Source of the DNA: Plakobranchus ocellatus | Lineage: Eukaryota; Mollusca; Gastropoda; Plakobranchidae | NCBI GenBank assembly: GCA_019648995.1 | Contig: BLXT01005284.1 | Coordinates: 739,414-778,195 of the forward strand | DNA length: 38,782 bases | Reading direction: 5' to 3' | Part shown: positions 10,077 through 23,300 of the stretch, one piece after another | Layout: every line of letters begins with the position of its first letter | Position numbering within the stretch: position 1 is the first letter of the stretch | The notes under the pieces: generated by a model | The model's input: the letters and a program-made list of their open reading frames with translations, nothing else | What the model was told of the DNA's origin: nothing | The model's database searches: none | Position numbers and translations under genes: made by a program

Positions 10077-10565
10077 TTATAATAATAAGTAAACCACCCA
10101 GCTCATAGGTTGGTTACATCCAATAAACAAATTTGGTGTGATAATCCCTGAAGCATGATGGCATGCACTGTGCTGGTTGTAACCTGTCCCTCCTCTAGAT
10201 CTAGGCCCTCCTCCTCTAGATCTACCCCTAACCCATCCTCTCACTATACGTCGATCTACAACTTCAGCTTGATCATTTCTAGGTATAGAGCTAGATCTAG
10301 CTCTAGATCTGTACACATTATTTTGGCCCTCATAAACATGATCATTAGGCCCATCACTGCTACTAGGACTAGCCTCTAGATCTAGAACTAGATTTTCTAT
10401 CGGTTCTTCGATGCTCTCTCGCATCAAATGATTCAAGGTATGACCGTGATTTTCATCAACATCACTTTCACCACTATCAAAATCATCCTCCTTGCTGTCA
10501 GGATCATTGTCTATTAGATCTCGAACATCTAGATCGCTAAAAAATGGGCCTGAAAGCATTACCAC
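10077..10565 (-). pseudogene. piggyBac-like transposase N-terminal fragment (relic)
   Basis: A 162-codon minus-strand frame begins with LSGPFFSDLDVRDLIDND, continues with an acidic Asp/Glu/Ser-rich stretch, and then has an Arg/Gly/Ser segment (RGWVRGRSRGGGPRSRGG). An acidic SGF-x-DLD-like opening followed by an RG-rich spacer is the usual N-terminal layout of piggyBac-family transposases. The catalytic DDD region and the C-terminal cysteine-rich domain are absent. The frame stops soon after the RG segment, and the probable TTAA/CCCC end lies 300 bp further on, as expected for an internally deleted copy. Part of the Arg/Ser segment is encoded by TCTAGATC-type repeat DNA. Other acidic or RG proteins could look similar, so the family call is tentative. 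Confidence 0.4.
10195..10390. repeat. Clustered TCTAGATC/GATCTAG words
   Basis: The hexamer GATCTA or its shifted form TCTAGA recurs many times between 10195 and 10390, inside the transposase-like frame. This points to microsatellite-like expansion within the relic, or to an element naturally rich in these words. Confidence 0.6.
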
Positions 10566-11003
10566 TCCAACTAGGCCTAGATCTATCCAGATCCATGTTT
10601 ACCAAGTACAGAGAGAGGAACTAAAAAATTCCGGGAAAAATATATTTTTTCAACAAGACGATACAAATTGTGTTCTAAGGGATGTAATGCACAAAATGAG
10701 AACATAATTGGCATGCTTAATTCCCTTTTAATATTTGAAAACGGTGACGAAAGAGGTTGATCCAAATTTTTTTCCAGTTATGCGCTGCTTTAGATTTTGT
10801 GTGTTTATTTTTTTTTTTAAGTATTTATTATTTGTTTTCCTCTGGCTCTTTTGCTCTATTTTTATCTGTACAAAGTGAAAGTTTGTAACTGAAAGAGCCC
10901 ATTTTGCCGATTCAATATCTAAGAATCTGCATCTATAAAGTAGCTTTTCCTTTATAAAATTTATTCTTATGCTAATACAAAACAAAGTGTCAACTTTCTT
11001 TTT

Positions 11004-11036
11004 GGGGGGGGGGGGGGGGNNNGGGGGGGGGGGGGG
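11004..11036. repeat. G homopolymer interrupted by a 3-base gap
   Basis: Sixteen G (11004-11019), three N, then fourteen G (11023-11036). Probably one long G run that the assembly could not resolve. Confidence 0.9.
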
Positions 11037-14000
11037 AATACCTACTTGGAGTTTTCATCCTTGCTTTTTAATTTTTAATACGTTATCTTGTCTAATGCTC
11101 AGGAAGAAAAAAAAAAGTGCACACCATTTGTCACTAAATCTATATGAAAACAAAATTTATAAATCGTTCCATGGGGAACTTATGTCACATGTCATATATA
11201 AAGAACTCATCATTCGGAACGCATTGCTCTGAAATTAATTTAGATATCAATCATTGTTTTTTTGACTTTGTTGCTCTGTTATTGTTTATGAAAAAAACTC
11301 CATGAGCCCCACCAATATCAAAGAAATATTCTCCTAAGGCTAGATTGGATAAAATTAGAGCACTGCAAAATACAATACGGTACATTTCGAGTAAAATTTT
11401 TTTAAAGCAGGCTCAGCACAAAGTTTTTGAAATTGTTAAACAATCAATTAAATCATTATTTCCATTTATATATCGATGGTGTCAATCGAAATTCAGCAAA
11501 ATCCAGTTGAAATGATTGGTAGTCAAAAATTTCATGTACAGTCTCCAAATGTGGTAACTGTAAGGTAAGGAAATTTAAATATGTCATTATTAAGTGTTCT
11601 TGGTTTTGGGTTGTTTTTTTTTTTTAATAAATTTTATAAGACATATCCAATTTGTTGTCAAGAAAATGAAAGGAGTTGGCTGTGCTGAATTTGTTAAGCG
11701 AGCTGACTTTTTTGCAATGGCTGAAAATAGATCCAGCTTGCGACATGGCGGTTTTGCAAAAGTAGATTTCCCGCTTTGGGTGTTTAGTGCAGACTGACAT
11801 CAAATTGAGGTCAGGACTAGTCTGTTTGGCAGGAAAGATGTTCATGCTATAATAAACCACTTTTGACTTTTGGTCTGCAATTAAATTTCCTAATAGTGTT
11901 ATGAAGCTGTATCACAGAGCCTTTCTCTGAGAGCACAAAGCTTTCTACAATAATTAAAAAAAAAAAAAAAGATTTTACCAGATACCAGGTGTTCCAAGAT
12001 AATAATATGAACAGAATGAATGAAATGAATGCATTGCAAAAAAATACCTAAAAATATAATAAAAATATGCTGTAAGCTAATTTGTCTTCAGCTGAATGCT
12101 TTTAAATAATTGCTCACACAAAACAGACACATAGGCTGTAATTCAATGTACTGTATGTTATCATGTTCGATTTCACAGCTAGTCTTTTGCTCTTGATACA
12201 ACCAACAAGTTGGGCCAACTCTTATGATGCTTGGTGCTCCCGTGCCATTCTCAGTATTACATTATGGCTAAATTATGATTTTTACAAAGATTACCTTTCA
12301 AAAAATGGAAATTGCAGTGAAAGTTTGCCGAATTCAAACATTTTTCTCTTTATCTGTTTCAAAATATTGTAAAAAGTTGCTTACCTGGTATTATAGTGCC
12401 AAAAATTGTAACCTGATAAAACACAAACCTTGATTTGAGGCTTGCCTATTTGGAAAGAAGTGCAAAATATGTAGTGAGTTTGATGATATGAACAAAAGGC
12501 CAATGGTAACTGGATAGTACAATAATAATGGCAGTTATTTATACATGTGAAAAAAGGAATTCCCTTTTGTATAGATGACTTATAAAATAAGAAGCATTTT
12601 TAATTTTTCCTGCATTATAATATGCTTTATAAGTAGATGAGAGAGAGAGTTTTAAAAAACATTTCATTTTACCTATTGCAGGCTTCCTGTTTGTGTGGTA
12701 TTAAGACGTGGGACTCACTGTCTTAAGTACAAAAATGACAATGGTAACACATATCACTATGCTTGGTGTTAAATTGCTTTAATCATACAGAATATCACTA
12801 TAAAAGCTGTACTGTCAAATCTACCTAAAACAAACTTGAAACATGCGCAAATAGCAGTGAGTTTGTGCTTGTTACAGTTAAATTGTGGTAGAATTGTTGG
12901 TCCTCTCATGTATGGCCTGAAATAACAGTGCTTGTGGCTGACAACAAGTTAGTCTGTCTAGGGAATGTTTATAGCCTGCTTTGCCCAAAAATGGATCACC
13001 AAACTAAAATAGCCCTCAGGAGAAAATCTGGGCTTTGCAGTAAGCATCCACTTATAACACTTCAAGTGTGACTTGTATCCCTCTAATTTGTTTTTGTTTT
13101 TTTTTTTTGTTTCTCAGATGTTCCGTCATGATTAAACGCCAATCCTTTCTTCAAATGCCCCTGATGACAGTCCAGTGAAGGTGCATCTCTTTTATCTGAT
13201 GATGGGCTGATTTTTGTAACAAGAGTTTTGACAAGCCAGGTATTTGAAATGTCCATTGGCCCAAGTATTGAAATTTAGAATGATGAAAGGTAGCACTGGT
13301 AGACATACAATTTCTGTCAAACAAAGTTAGAATTAAGGTTACAATTAAGTAATATATGTCATTTGAATTTGGCGTTGAAAACATTTTATTGGTAAATGTT
13401 ATTGTGGTATAGATAATCAGGTGTATAATGGCATTAGTTTTGTGAGATCATTTAAAATAAATGCTTCAACATTTTTTTACCTATTTATTTCTATTATGTT
13501 CACAAACCCTAGTGAATTTTAAGGGATCTATGGTGTGACTTGTTAAGTGCAGCATCACATTCAATAGTTTATAAAGCCTTTTATTTTTTTACAAGCAAAG
13601 CTTTACAAAAAGTATTCATCAGACCTGCAAAGAGAATTCAATAAGCTTTCATCACACATAAAATGTGCAAAAATTTATAGGAGGTGGAATTCTTGTATTT
13701 GAAATAAACGACAATAAAAAAAGGAATGGATATAAAAATATTCTGTAAAGTGAATGTGACAAATGAATAGCTATGTCTAAGAGCTTCTGCACAATATTTT
13801 AAAGAATTTTAATCATATAGACTTTGCCAATTACACATTTTGAATTGATGGAGGAAGGACATTGCTGAACAAAAAAATGTGTTGTCTTCTTAAGCAGTCT
13901 TAAGGGCGGAAGATCAATTGAAACTTGCAAATTACTCCTGAGGAAGATGTGAATTACCTACAATTTAAGTGGAATGCCATTTCATGTCTGGCTTTTTTCA

Positions 14001-14177
14001 TGAAAGCGAAATCTCAACTATTTGGCTGTTTTTATGTGGAGGAAAAATGATTCATTTTGCATCTTTGATATTAGTTGTATGACATCCAATGCATATTGAA
14101 TATTTTATATTTCATTCCTTTAAAAGCCATATTTTTCACTCAGCCTTTTTTTCTTATCTATCAATGTTTTTTGAAAG
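11037..14177 (+). other. Probable intron 1 of the zinc-finger gene, last part, with acceptor
   Basis: AT-rich without supported exons. Near 11743-11774 there is a promoter-like motif pair, annotated separately. The intron ends with a T-rich tract and TTTTTTGAAAG (AG at 14176-14177). A tract of T at about 13090-13110 ends in TTTCTCAG and could mark an unused or alternative acceptor. Confidence 0.45.
11743..11774. promoter_or_regulatory. YY1-like and E2F-like motif pair inside intron 1
   Basis: ACATGGCGGT (11743-11752) resembles the YY1 site and TTTCCCGC (11767-11774) is a perfect E2F core, 14 bases apart in AT-rich DNA. This could be an alternative promoter or enhancer. Motif evidence only. 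Confidence 0.25.
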
Positions 14178-17100
14178 GATGCGGACCAAAGTTGAGAAGA
14201 AGCAGAAGAAAGTGTCGGATGAGGAGCTCAGATTGAATATGCCTTCTGCCAAGGTGGTTCTTGATGCCAGTGATTGTGCTCGTCTGCTGGATGGAGTAGG
14301 GCAAACATCAGTGATTGTAGTGGAGAAAGATGGCAAAATGGTAGCAGCCTCTTCGGTGGAAACTCTGTCAGCACCATTCACAAATCTTGCAGTCAGTTGT
14401 GTGGGGCCTTCCTTAAAGGCATCTGCAGGTTCAGTTTCACCCCAAACTGTTGGCACTATTACAGTGGCTGCTCCAAGCACCCAGTCAACAATCTGCAGTG
14501 GCAGCTCTGGTTCTGGCTGTGCAGGAGACAACACTGAGATGACCCAAAAACCAGTAGCTATAGTAACCAGTGATGAAGATAACACAGCCAGTTCTAGAAA
14601 GGGAGTTTTAGATCAGTGCAAAGCTATTCTCAAGCCTCCAAAGAAACGCCGGGGGATAGAAGTGGAGTTTGAAGGTGAAGCTTTGTCTCAACCTTTGTTG
14701 AAGAATGGAGATTTAATACATAGCACTCTGACACCATCAGTTGAAAGTGGCTGTTGGAATGCTGGCTCTTCACAAAAACACAGTGTGGAAAGATTACTTC
14801 AGCATAGTTCAACGCCTTCCATAAAATCCCACACTTCTGTTATCACAAACAACAATTCAGCTAATTTTAACATTTCACATCACCTTTTGCCACAATCACA
14901 CTCAATTTTTCCAGCTGAGATGGAATTAGCCACATCTAAAGCTGAAACCTCTGTGCCATCTTCAACAGCCTCATCTACGACTCCACTCAAGTCCCAACCT
15001 TCTCACCAATCTTTATTTCTGCAGTCAAAGAGTGATCTGTACACCAAGCCTACACAAAATGATGGGCTTGTTGTGACTAGTGATGTTGTTCAGGAAAATG
15101 CGTTTGTAAGTTCAGCAAAATCCAAAGGAGATTCAACATTGTATAGTACACAGCCGACTCTGTCAGACAAAGTTAGCAAGAAACGCTTACCTCTGTCTCC
15201 TGAGCAAGAGGAGCCAATTAACTTGACCACTAGCAAATCTGTCATCACACCAATAACATCACAAATGTGCACCAAAACACCTGTAGAAGGCTGCGAGCCA
15301 GTCTCAAATTCTCACAGCACCACATCAACCCTCTCTGAAAATTCCACAGCTGATGGACAAGGGACACAGCTGGACAATTCTATCTCACCTTATAGGTCTA
15401 ACCCTGAAAATAATCCAGCTTTGCTAGCAAAAGCATCAACTGTCAACAGCCTTCACGTGTCAAAACTCGCCAATCTTCAACAAAACGGGCTTGCTGCTGA
15501 CATGAGAGCACACCAAAACCACAGTAGCGGCATTTGCTTTTCAACAGACTCACCACATTCGCATCCACTAGAATCACCCCACACACAAGCACTTATTACA
15601 GACACAGACAATCACTCTCATTCTCATCCCAAAAACAACCGTGTTGTATCTGATCATACAGAAACTTCTCATTTTGGGTGTCATGTCACCTCTTCTTGTA
15701 CACCACAGGAAAGTGAAAATGTGGAAGAAAAGGATTTTCCCACAGGTGCTAATTCCTGTAAACTTGGAAAGGATTCTGATTCTTCTGACCATAAGATTGA
15801 AAGGACTAATGATTGTGAGTTAAATAAAAATGAAAGTCTGTCAAAATCAAAGAAACCACCTAAAAAGAGACTTGAAGTTGCCATGGATGAAGCTTCCTGT
15901 GCTCATAGATTAGCTCAGTATGCTTTGACTATTGATGATGTAATAGCAAACTTTGTGTATGTTCCTGAGCCTGTAGAAGAAATCTGTTTAACAGAGGAGG
16001 AAGAATTGGCTTTGAGAGATCAGTTTGAAGCGGAGGAACAATTTAATGACAAAACTACAGAAACAACCAAAAGTAATATTGAAGAAGTTGTCTGTTTACA
16101 GCCAAATTCAAATAATTCTGTTGCTTCCAGTTCAAATTCTGTGTCCTCTGGTCCAGCAGTTCAGAGTGCTGAAACCCAAACTACCATTTTTCCATCAGCA
16201 AGCCTATCTGTTGGCCAACATAATCAGTTATCTTCTGTCGTTTGTCTTGAGGCAAAAGAAACTAGCAGCAATATTGACAGTGTGCTAGCATATGTAGCAG
16301 CCGATGTCACCCAGCCTGGTGCTGATCAAGTTTCAACAAAGAGCAATGTGAAAAAGATAAAAAAGAAAAATATTTTGAAAGAGGCAAGGTCAGAGGGTCT
16401 GAATGCATGTCCACCTTCCAAGGACAAAAAGAAGAAAAAAAAGAAGTCAAAAGATCTAAATCAAGAGACATGCAAAGATGGCTCAAGCCTGACACAGCTT
16501 TCTGAAAACTTACCTGTATTAAAATCTGGTTTAGACCCAGAAAAAGATTTGGAGACAAAGCCGATCAAACAGAAAAAAGCTAAGAAGAGAAAAGCTAGTG
16601 ATAACATTTCTAACCATGAACTATCCCTCCCTTCTAAAGAGTCTTCCATTGTTGAAGAACAAAATGCAGTGACCCCCAAGAAAAAAAAGAAAAAGATCTT
16701 AAAAAACCTGAAGATTTCAAAGGAAGTTTGCACTGCTTCTCAAATTCCTCGTGCCTCTCCCTCACATACACCTGCTGATTTGACAATGGCCTTACTGGAC
16801 GTAAACAAAGACTTGTTGAGCTCCAACAAAACTAGCGAGACCTCAGATATAGGCGAGAGCATTGCCTCGACTTCTGGTGGGTCTGAACAAGACACGCCAC
16901 TGCATGAAAATGATCTGCTCTCCAGCAAGTCCTGTAAGACCACTAAAGCAAATGTGGTTAAAGATAAAGACAGTCAGGACACGGGACTTGAAAGTTCTTG
17001 TGGAGAGGATGTCCTGAATAAGCCAGTGCGTCGCTACAAAAAACGCCTGGACTTTGTCAAATGCGAGCGGTGTGAACATCAAGCTCGTGGCAGATCTGCA

Positions 17101-17451
17101 CTCAGTCGGCACATGAAGAAAGTGCATGAGGTTGAAGTAGACATGCCTCATAAGTGTCCCCACTGTAGCTACGGCTGCTCCAAGCAAGCCTCCCTCAATA
17201 GGCACCTCTTTACTCATGGTGTGTTCTCTTGCTCTCGCTGTTCATTTGTTGGTGTAACACGAATATCATTGACGCAGCACGTTTTAGAGACCCACCGAGA
17301 CAAACTAGACTTGAAACTGTGCAAGGTGTGTAACCGCTATATCAAGTGTGATCAGGTAACTATTGAAGAGCACACAAGTGCATGCCAGGGACCTACACCC
17401 TACAAGTGTTCAGTGTGTGACAAGGAGTTCAAGTATGGATCTTCATTAAGG
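14178..17451 (+). CDS. Coding exon A: N-terminus and zinc fingers 1 to first half of 5
   Basis: Encodes residues 1-1091. Finger 1 starts at Cys 962 (CERCEHQARG), followed by CPHCSYG, CSRCSFV, a degenerate C2HC-like CKVCNRYIKC module, and CSVCDKEFKYGSSLR, which is cut by the intron after Arg 1091 (phase 0). The donor is AAGG|GTTAGT at 17452. If the intron is retained, the frame ends after eight further codons (TGA at 17476-17478), giving a protein with only about four fingers. The Lys-rich stretches at 16345-16700 resemble bipartite nuclear signals. Confidence 0.88.
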
Positions 17452-20303
17452 GTTAGTGATCAAAAGTTGATTATGTGATACAAGGATGAAAACTTTTTTA
17501 ACTCATTATTTAAAAATTCATTATTCATGTTATATGGTGAAGAATGTTTATGCTTGGTAGTTTCTGAGCACCATTTCACTATGCCAGTTTTGAAGAAAGA
17601 GGACCAGATACCTGCAAGTCTAGAAAAAAATAGACATTCAATTCAGTCATTATTGATCCTCCTCATATCCTTTATTTAGATTTTTTTCATTGGTTTCAAT
17701 CTTCGTTAATGACATTATGTTAACAAATACCTAATCATTTTATATCAGAATTTTTGGCAGTTTTGATTTGATGGCACCGTCAAATGAGCATCATAAATCT
17801 TTTTGATATTAAAAAGCTATCAGATTGACTCCTACATTTAGGTCTAGAATCTTCATCCTCAAACTCGCTGGCAGTTTTCTTCCTCATCTAGATCAAGTGC
17901 AAACACTTGTTTTGCATGTTCAGATAATCTGCACATTCTAATCCTTTCAATGCTAATGGCTGGCTCACTGCCATTGTTTAAATTTCTAGATCTAACAGCT
18001 AAAAAATCACCACCAAAATCAACTTTTTCCAGTTTCCAGTAAACTTCCAATCATTTATTTTTATTATTCATTTTATGTATTTGATAAAGCTTGGATGCTG
18101 TCAAGAAACAGTTAAAAGGAACAAATTTTCATGCGTTGGTCAATCGGTTAAGGGTATGGGTGTAGTTAAAGATTGTTCTCTTATTAATTGTTTAGTTCAT
18201 TAAAAATATGTAGCATCCCCACAAAATTTAAATGTTTTGCAGAAAAATCGGCGATGGAAAAATAGGTTTTTAGAGGCTTTAAAATCTATAAAAGAATCAA
18301 CTGCAACATGCATGGCAAGAAGATAGGCCTTTCTTATTAAAAATCATCCTAAGAGCCATTGATGCTCAATTTCAACCTAGAAGTCTCAACAATTTCATGT
18401 AATTTAAATGCTGCCCCAAAGATATTTCATTATTTCACAGTTGAACAAAATATAAGTTAAATTGATCCAACTTGCCTTCAAATGGCTTTATTTGCAGTCT
18501 CCAATAGGCGTGCTCCAGTCTTTGGCAGTCACACTCACACTGACCAGCACATGCAAAAAAAATCCTTGGCTTTCTTTATTTCTCACTGAAAGCACTGGTT
18601 GTAAGAAAATTTAGATGTAAAAAGTTTATTTGACAACTATTTACACAAGATTTATTACAAAGCAATTCCTGTCAAAAAAAGTCTCTCAACAACTTGTGAT
18701 AATTTTCCCTGGCTACCTCACATTTTCTCCAAGTGTGTGATTGGTGGTTCTTATTTCAGTAAATCTGAGGAAAAAGTGTAAACAATTTGGGAGTCTGTTT
18801 TTGGGCTACTGTTCAAATAGAAGAAGGAAGATTTTGAACTACTTATTGATTATACATTGGGAAAACAAGATGATAAGATATTCACTTTTTTTTAACACAT
18901 GCAGTGTGGCCCACTTAATTGGAGATAAAAATTTATGAAATCCTGAGATATCTGCAAGAAGCCCTATTTTGCCCACAAATTATTTGTTTTAAACAATACA
19001 AAGAAGCAACTCAATGCAGCAATATTTCAATATTTTATAAATTTGGTTCCCTAATGAAGAACACATGAAGTAGTACATGACGTTAAAACAGCAATATTTT
19101 TGTCAAACATAACATTATATTACTTTATGTTTCTGATATGTAACTCTGAAATATTGAATGATTTCTTGGTGAGCAAGTCAGGAATTGATTTTTCAGAATC
19201 TTAAGTATAAAAAATCTTAACAAATTGTTCTTTTTCAAAGACACCCCAATGAACCCATTACTTTTTCATTCATAGGTTCATTACCACACCCATTTCCCCG
19301 ACCAACCAAAGAAATTCAAATGTGAACTCTGTGAGTATCGTACCAACTACAAGGCAAACTTGCACAAACACCATAAAAACATGCATGCTGTGAAAGGCAA
19401 GGAGATCCAGTGTCCAGACTGTGGCAAGTTCTTCTCTACTGAAGATAACATGCGCAGGCATCGGAAGGTAAATATGTACAGCTTTGCCTCCAGTTCATTC
19501 TCTTTGAAAAGTTATCATAGGCAAAACATTCTGTTTAAAACTTCTTAACGTCAAATCAAAGAAATTATTTATTGCTTGAGGGATTGAATATTTGACTTTC
19601 GCTCATGGTCAGTTTTAAAAAGTTGCTTTTCCTAAAAATAGGGGGAAAAGCCTAATTATTTTTTGTCAGCTATTCGATTTTTTTTCCTATTATTCTTTTA
19701 GGGGTTTGTGGGCAAGCACCTCTTTCTCCCAAATACTTTTTATACAAAATTAAATTTCTATTTGCTTTTCAGGCTTAGACTGATTTTCATGAATTTGGAC
19801 ATTTGGCTTTGCTTTTTTTTGAAAAACACTGAAAAGTTATGTGTGCACACCTTTGTCTTAGAATTTTTTTTTTTTAAGGATGACTTAAAGTGAAAAACGA
19901 TTCCAAACTGTCAGAAAACCGAAGGTAGAGCTTTAATTCTTTGGGAAAAAACTATTACTGCATACATGTCTCTAACTGTGCATGCACAATTTTTAAAGAT
20001 CAATCATCATTTTAGATACTTTAGGTTCAAGAAAAAAAAGAGGAACATTTTTAATACCCATAATTTGTCAGCATGATCCAAATTTGCAACAGCAGCAGCA
20101 GCCATATTATATAGTGAAGATAATAATTTGTCACAAAGAAATTTTGTCTTTTCTTTTAACCGTAGCACTTGATTAGCAAAAGCTACATATTGACTAACTG
20201 AATAAAAAAATGTTACCTTCAAGCCTCACTTCTTTCTGTTTGTCTATCACTGTCTCTGTCTCTGTTTCTCTTTCTTTCTCTCTTTCCATCTCCCTCTACA
20301 TTG

Positions 20304-20364
<61 letters not shown>

Positions 20365-23300
20365 CTCCTCCCACTATTGTCATGTCTCTTATTGATGTTT
20401 TTGGCAAAGTCTTTCTTTTCTTAAAATTTTCTGTTTTTTTGAGCACCTCTATCAACCACCATCTTCCTTCCCTTTTCCCTCTAGCTATATATCTTTTTCC
20501 TCTGCTAAATCCTTGTCTTTCAAATGAAGCCCACATTTGTTAGCCTGATGATCTCCCAAAGATACTAATCTTGTGTGGACATTTTCACTGTGAGGTTCTT
20601 AAGCAGTTTTTCTTTTACCCTATATTGTAGATAATGCCCTCTCAGCATGAAGGTTTGGATATTTTGTGTTTGTGATTTTTTTGTTTGTTTTTGTTTTGTT
20701 TTTTTTAATCTACAAGAATAAGTGTGAGATAGCCTGTACAAACAACACACCTCTGTGCTGTTTTATCCTTTTAATGTGCTATTTTTATAGTCTAGTGGTT
20801 GCTCCAAAGCTCCCACAACTATTTTTTTTGCCTTTTTTTTTTCTCTTTAGTTATAAGTCAATTTCATGTTGGTTCTCAGGAATAATTGGCCACCTTTTTC
20901 AGGTCCACACCCTTGCTCGTCCATTTGCCTGTGAAACATGCAAGAAAACTTTTAAAACATCAGGAGCTTTAAAAGGTCATCAGCTGATTCACACTGCCAC
21001 AAGGCCATACACATGCAATATAACAGGATGCAATAGAAGCTTCAGAACACCAAAATTTCTCAAAAGCCATCAAGAGGAGTTTCATCGATTGGTTCCAAAG
21101 AAATTCTTCTGTTCTGTTGAAGGATGCAATTATTCTTTCTTCAAGCGGAGTCACCTGAAGCGACATGCCATCACACATACAGGTCAGTGGCTTTAATGTA
21201 TCAAGCTTAATAATTGAGCTAGGCCAAAAAAATAAATGAATAGGGTAATCTCAAAAACTACACAACTTAAAAAATAGGAAAGTTGGCATGTAGGTGCATA
21301 AAAATATGAAGTTCATTATGAGGACTTTACTTTTTTTTTTTTTTTTTTAAAGTAGAATTCGAACAAACAAGCTTGCAGCAAACTTATCATAGAAAATCTA
21401 CCTATGAGGCAACAGGTAGAGTACTGCTTTAAATTAATACCAAGTGCTAAGCACAGGCAGGCAGGGCTTGCCTAATATTTTGAAGCTGTTGGCACAGTTT
21501 ACACCTCTCGGCCCATCCCTCCTTCACTCAGTCCCTGTTGACAGTAAGCCCCAAATCTGAGTGACTGAGAGACAATTAAACGAATAAACGTGTGAGGCAG
21601 ATGAATGAAGGACAGGGCCAAACCCTTCTCAGCCCACACAAGTTTTGCTCAGTCATAGTCATCGTCACTGTCATTTAGCCAAATTGGTGGGCCTGGCTAC
21701 ATAAACACACATATAGAGCAGGCTTGCACAGCACAAAAATCTTTGCAGTGGTGGGTGTTATATTCATGTATTGGTAACAGTCTTTGCTGTAAAGCTAGTT
21801 TAGTCTCAGACCAGGACCCACACAAAGTTACTCAAGATCTTTCCAGTAAAATCCATAAAAAAAGCCCAACAGTCATAAATATGAAGGCATCCTTTTTGGC
21901 AAAAAGCCTATTTAAATTTGTTCTCCTTAACACATTTCCTTTGCGTAAAGAATAGTGGTTATGTCCATGTTTATGATGATCATGGGGGGAAGCTGCAGTT
22001 ACTTTATTTTTAGTAAGTAAATCAACGTAGTAATTGAAAACACAGCATTACCAAACTCATTGCTTTTCCATCCGTTTTGAGGAATTGTGCTGGACTGTGT
22101 GTCAAAGAAAGCTGAACTTGGACAAAACTGAGATCAACTCAAAATATTAAAGTGTAGAAGTAAACATTCCCAATTTGTCATGTACAGAAAGTCTAAAGCA
22201 TATCTATAGAAAGTTCTCTCACATAGAGAGGTGAGCAATTTTCACCTCCCTCGTAATGATTTTAATTTAAAGTCAATCATACAAAATTGCAACAACTCAT
22301 GTTGTGGGACTGAAACACATTTATTTATTTACACAATGTTGGTTTTTTTTTGGTTCTGTTCTTTCATGATATTTATGGTAGGCATAAATAATTGTCATAG
22401 AAGATGAGTTTAGTTTTACAATTGGATCGGACAATAACTGTTGAAGATGTAATATCTTCAGTGGTAATGAGTTTTGGCGAAGATATTGACTAGAGTGTCT
22501 TCATTAAGATAAAGATTATTCCTCATTTCTTGTCCATAAAACCATGAAATTATGTAAAAGAGTAAAGATAGAAGTTAACAACTGTGTTTTATATGATTTG
22601 TTTTCTCCTCACCCAATTTTTTGTGTGTGTGTGTTTCTGTTTAGGAGAGAGAAACTTTCACTGCACTTGGCCTGGCTGTCATAAATCTTTTCGGCACTCA
22701 GATAACTTGAAGGTTCACTTCCGCTCACACACCATGGAGAAAACGCTTCAGTGTCACCTGTGTGACTTCAAGACCAAGCAGAAGAATTCTATGTTCTGGC
22801 ACAAGAAGAAGGTCCACCAGATAGTGGAAACTTCCAAAAGTGCGGAGGGCAACACTTCAAAAATCTCCGAACTCAAGACAGATGAAGAAGTGGCTTCAGG
22901 GCAAGGCAAGGCTGAGCCATCTTTTACTCCATCTGTGGCAGAAAGCAGCTGCCAGACAGCCCTGGTGATGAGTGAGCAGTCTGAAGATGGCAGTTTGATA
23001 GACACTTCGGAAAGAACTGCACAGTTTTCAGACAAAGCACCGAAGGCTGAAAAGGGAGGGGATGAAGATCTTGCCAGCTCAAAGAGTGAGTCAGAAAAGC
23101 ATAAGACTGTAAGATTGCATGCTCCCAACGCTGACACAAGAGGCCTGAAAGATTTGTATGAGTTCAAATCTGATGATGATTCAGAGGAAGAGACTCCTGG
23201 CACATTCAGGAGAGATTTAATTCCTAAAGATGAGCTGGCTCCCTTGCCTCCACCTCCAAAAGAGTTGCTGATGAAGAATGAACTGGAGGAGCAGAAAGAA

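Noticed and set aside
14089-14178. Upstream ATG codons at 14089 and 14164 as start of the zinc-finger protein
   Set aside because: The 30 extra residues are Phe/His-rich, lie on a T-rich tract typical of an intron end, and precede a usable acceptor one base before ATG 14179.
21397-21440. tRNA gene or tRNA-derived SINE head (GGTAGAGTACTG word)
   Set aside because: Only a box-A-like word is present; no box B (GGTTCGA-type) or cloverleaf could be found downstream.
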